In this document: positions 13,885 to 15,660 of the stretch, piece after piece
Layout of the letters: every line of letters starts with the position of its first letter
Numbering within the stretch: the first letter of the stretch is position 1
Origin: Chryseobacterium sp. UBA6632
GTDB lineage: Bacteria > Bacteroidota > Bacteroidia > Flavobacteriales > Weeksellaceae
Assembly: GCA_002455915.1 (NCBI GenBank)
Contig: DKLU01000122.1
Span: 1 to 15,660 of the forward strand
DNA: 15,660 nucleotides
Reading direction: 5' to 3'
Position numbers and translations under genes: made by a program
Notes under the pieces: generated by a model
Databases searched by the model: none
Told to the model about the DNA's origin: nothing
Seen by the model: only the letters and a program-made list of their open reading frames with translations

Positions 13885-14907
13885 ATGCCTGATTTTTTAC
13901 ATCCAGACAAAGACAATTATTCCCGTGAAGAGCTTGCGCAGGAAGAACAGATTCGCCCGCAGAGCTTTAAAGATTTTGCCGGACAACGAAAAACCTTAGA
14001 AAATCTCGAGGTTTTCGTAACGGCTGCCAAAAGACGTGGCGGTGCTCTCGATCATGTCCTTTTACATGGTCCTCCGGGTCTGGGAAAAACCACTTTAGCC
14101 AATATTATTGCAAATGAATTGGGTGTAAATTGTAAAATTACATCTGGTCCCGTTTTAGATAAACCCGGAAGTTTAGCAGGTTTATTGACCAATCTTGAAG
14201 AAAACGACGTTCTTTTCATTGACGAAATCCACCGACTTTCGCCTGTTGTAGAAGAATATCTTTATTCTGCAATGGAAGATTATAAAATCGACATTATGTT
14301 GGAAACGGGTCCCAATGCGAGAAGTGTTCAGATTGGTTTGAATCCTTTTACATTAGTTGGAGCAACAACTCGAAGCGGAATGTTGACGAAACCGATGTTA
14401 GCAAGATTCGGAATTCAAAGCAGATTAGAATATTATACTATTGAATTATTGTCGATGATTATCATCCGAAGTGCCAGAGTTTTGGGTGTGAAAATTTACG
14501 AAGATGCAGCGATTGAAATTGCAAGAAGAAGTCGTGGAACTCCGAGAATTGCGAACGCTCTTTTGAGAAGAGTTCGTGATTTTGCCGAAATTAAAGGAAA
14601 TGGAGAAATTGAAATTGAGATTACAAAATATGCTTTAAATTCATTAAATGTTGACGAATTTGGTTTAGATGAAATGGATAATAAAATCATGCGTGTCATG
14701 ATTGAAAATTTTAAAGGAAAACCTGTAGGAATTTCGGCTTTGGCGACATCAATTGCAGAAAATCCTGAAACGTTGGAAGAAGTTTATGAACCGTTTTTAA
14801 TTCAGGAAGGGTTTATCATCAGAACGCCGAGAGGTCGTGAAGTGACGGAAAAAGCGTATAAACATTTGAATATTGCAGTTCCTAGAAATCCGGGAGAACT
14901 TTTTTAA
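13885..14907 (+). CDS. ruvB: Holliday junction ATP-dependent DNA helicase RuvB
   Basis: This protein has 340 residues, the usual length. The N-terminal [11 protein letters not shown] leads into the AAA+ core, with Walker [10 protein letters not shown] (62-70), Walker B LFIDEIHR (110-117), the RuvB-specific YLYSAMEDY (125-133), sensor TTRSG (161-165), probable arginine finger R174 in MLARFG, and sensor 2 [12 protein letters not shown] (218-229, R221). The C-terminal winged-helix part contains GLDEMD (260-265) and ends in RTPRGR (313-318) and PGELF. RuvB hexamers drive branch migration of Holliday junctions with RuvA. Neither ruvA nor ruvC is in the window, as is common in Bacteroidetes. The gene is transcribed away from hutI and followed 42 nt later by a PaiB-like gene on the same strand. 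Confidence 0.98.
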   Translation: MPDFLHPDKDNYSREELAQEEQIRPQSFKDFAGQRKTLENLEVFVTAAKRRGGALDHVLLHGPPGLGKTTLANIIANELGVNCKITSGPVLDKPGSLAGLLTNLEENDVLFIDEIHRLSPVVEEYLYSAMEDYKIDIMLETGPNARSVQIGLNPFTLVGATTRSGMLTKPMLARFGIQSRLEYYTIELLSMIIIRSARVLGVKIYEDAAIEIARRSRGTPRIANALLRRVRDFAEIKGNGEIEIEITKYALNSLNVDEFGLDEMDNKIMRVMIENFKGKPVGISALATSIAENPETLEEVYEPFLIQEGFIIRTPRGREVTEKAYKHLNIAVPRNPGELF

Positions 14908-14949
14908 GGTTCCAGGTTCTTTGTTTTAAGTTTAAAGTTTATTGAAAAT

Positions 14950-15561
14950 ATGTTTGTTCCTAAATTATACAAAAGTGAAGATTACAATTTGATGAAAGAA
15001 ATCATCAGAGAGAATTCTTTTGCTTTATTAATTTCTTCTGTGGATAAAATTCGTGCGACGCATTCTATGATGATGCTGAATGAAGATGATTCGGAAAATA
15101 TTTATATTGAAACTCATATTTCCAGAGCCAATCCGCAAGCGAAAACCCTAAAAAATGGAGATGAAGTTCTTTGTGATTTTTTGGGAGCGCACACGTATAT
15201 TTCGAGCAGTTGGTACGATCATATTAATGTTTCAACATGGAATTATGAAGCGGTACAAATTTATGGAAAAGTTGAGTTGATGAATCACGATGAATTGTAC
15301 AATCATTTAGATAAGCTGACATCGAAATACGAAAATTTTCAGCAATGTCCGATGATGATGAAAGATATGGGAAAGGAATTTGTTGAAAAGGAAATGAAAG
15401 GTGCTTTTGGAATGAAAATTATTCCGACTGAAATTTTTATTAAGCAAAAACTATCTCAAAACAGAAAGGAAAACGATTTCCAAAACATTATTTCAAATCT
15501 TGAAAATGGTAATGAAAACGGAAAACGAATTGCTGAAAAAATGAAACTATTGAAAAAATAA
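14950..15561 (+). CDS. PaiB-like FMN-binding split-barrel protein
   Basis: This protein has 203 residues and matches the FMN_bind_2 / PaiB family along its length. It opens with MFVPKLYKSED and a first strand region (ENSFALLISS). HISRANPQ (56-63), LGAHTYISSSWY (78-89) and VSTWNYEAVQIYG (94-106) are the conserved blocks that line the flavin site. The closing KQKLSQNR (165-172) is also typical. Bacillus PaiB is described as a negative regulator of protease and sporulation genes, but the biochemical role of most members is uncertain and no DNA-binding motif is visible. It probably shares transcripts with ruvB (42-nt gap, no terminator), although no functional link is evident. Confidence 0.88.
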   Translation: MFVPKLYKSEDYNLMKEIIRENSFALLISSVDKIRATHSMMMLNEDDSENIYIETHISRANPQAKTLKNGDEVLCDFLGAHTYISSSWYDHINVSTWNYEAVQIYGKVELMNHDELYNHLDKLTSKYENFQQCPMMMKDMGKEFVEKEMKGAFGMKIIPTEIFIKQKLSQNRKENDFQNIISNLENGNENGKRIAEKMKLLKK

Positions 15562-15576
15562 AGTCGTTTTTTTTTT

Positions 15577-15660
15577 ACCACAAAAGGTACAAAAGATGTT
15601 AGTTTTGAAAAATTAGCTATTTAAAAGTTTGTAAAAGCAATTTTACTTTTGATACTTTTC
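15577..15660. repeat. ACCRCAAAAG-family hairpin repeat, running off the right edge
   Basis: ACCACAAAAGGTACAAAAG begins at 15577, 15 nt after the PaiB-like stop and directly after a run of T. A TTTTGATACTTTT segment near the right edge looks like the start of the matching inverted arm, which would be completed outside the window. Compare the complete copy at 3411-3463. The rest of this tail is AT-rich with no coding frame. Confidence 0.5.

Overview
The window is chromosomal DNA from a flavobacterium, most likely Chryseobacterium or a close relative. It is AT-rich. Its promoters look like the Bacteroidetes type (-7 motif TAnnTTTG, no clear Shine-Dalgarno sequences). The fabF-rnc-IPExxVDY-pyk gene order and a CCNLSESFETN-type TonB-dependent receptor also fit this group. 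The assignment rests on recognising families, not on a database search.

Layout. (1) Positions 1-3406: the C-terminus of a Pro/Ala-rich protein with an NPxHGxPxHxC repeat, then a small exported Cys-rich protein, then a large TonB-dependent receptor carrying two N-terminal heavy-metal (HMA) domains. This is probably an outer-membrane metal module, with copper the best guess. (2) 3407-4143: a terminator, a promoter and osmC (peroxide detoxification). (3) 4144-4457: a gene-free stretch holding two kinds of hairpin repeat and a TetR-type operator/promoter. (4) 4458-9397: six tightly packed genes on the + strand: a TetR regulator, a hotdog thioesterase, fabF, rnc, an IPExxVDY protein and pyk. They end at a strong terminator that can also serve the opposite strand. 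(5) 9543-13613, minus strand: hutI and hutG (the last two steps of histidine breakdown to glutamate and formamide), with a small GIY-YIG nuclease gene lodged between them, followed by a Sad/YneI-type semialdehyde dehydrogenase. (6) 13885-15561, plus strand: ruvB (Holliday-junction helicase) and a PaiB-like FMN-binding protein.

The least ordinary content lies between the genes. Seven copies of a short unit occur in four places. Each copy reads about TTTGTC, then a 5-bp stem closed by a GNA triloop, then CT. The stem sequence varies between copies, but its pairing is kept by compensatory changes. Six copies form inverted pairs. One inverted pair of perfect 20-bp copies also brackets the GIY-YIG nuclease gene, which interrupts the hut cluster. 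This resembles a REP-like, structure-recognised dispersed repeat next to a candidate nuclease partner. The link between nuclease and repeat is inferred from position and not shown. A second repeat family (ACCRCAAAAG hairpins) lies just after stop codons near 3411 and 15577.
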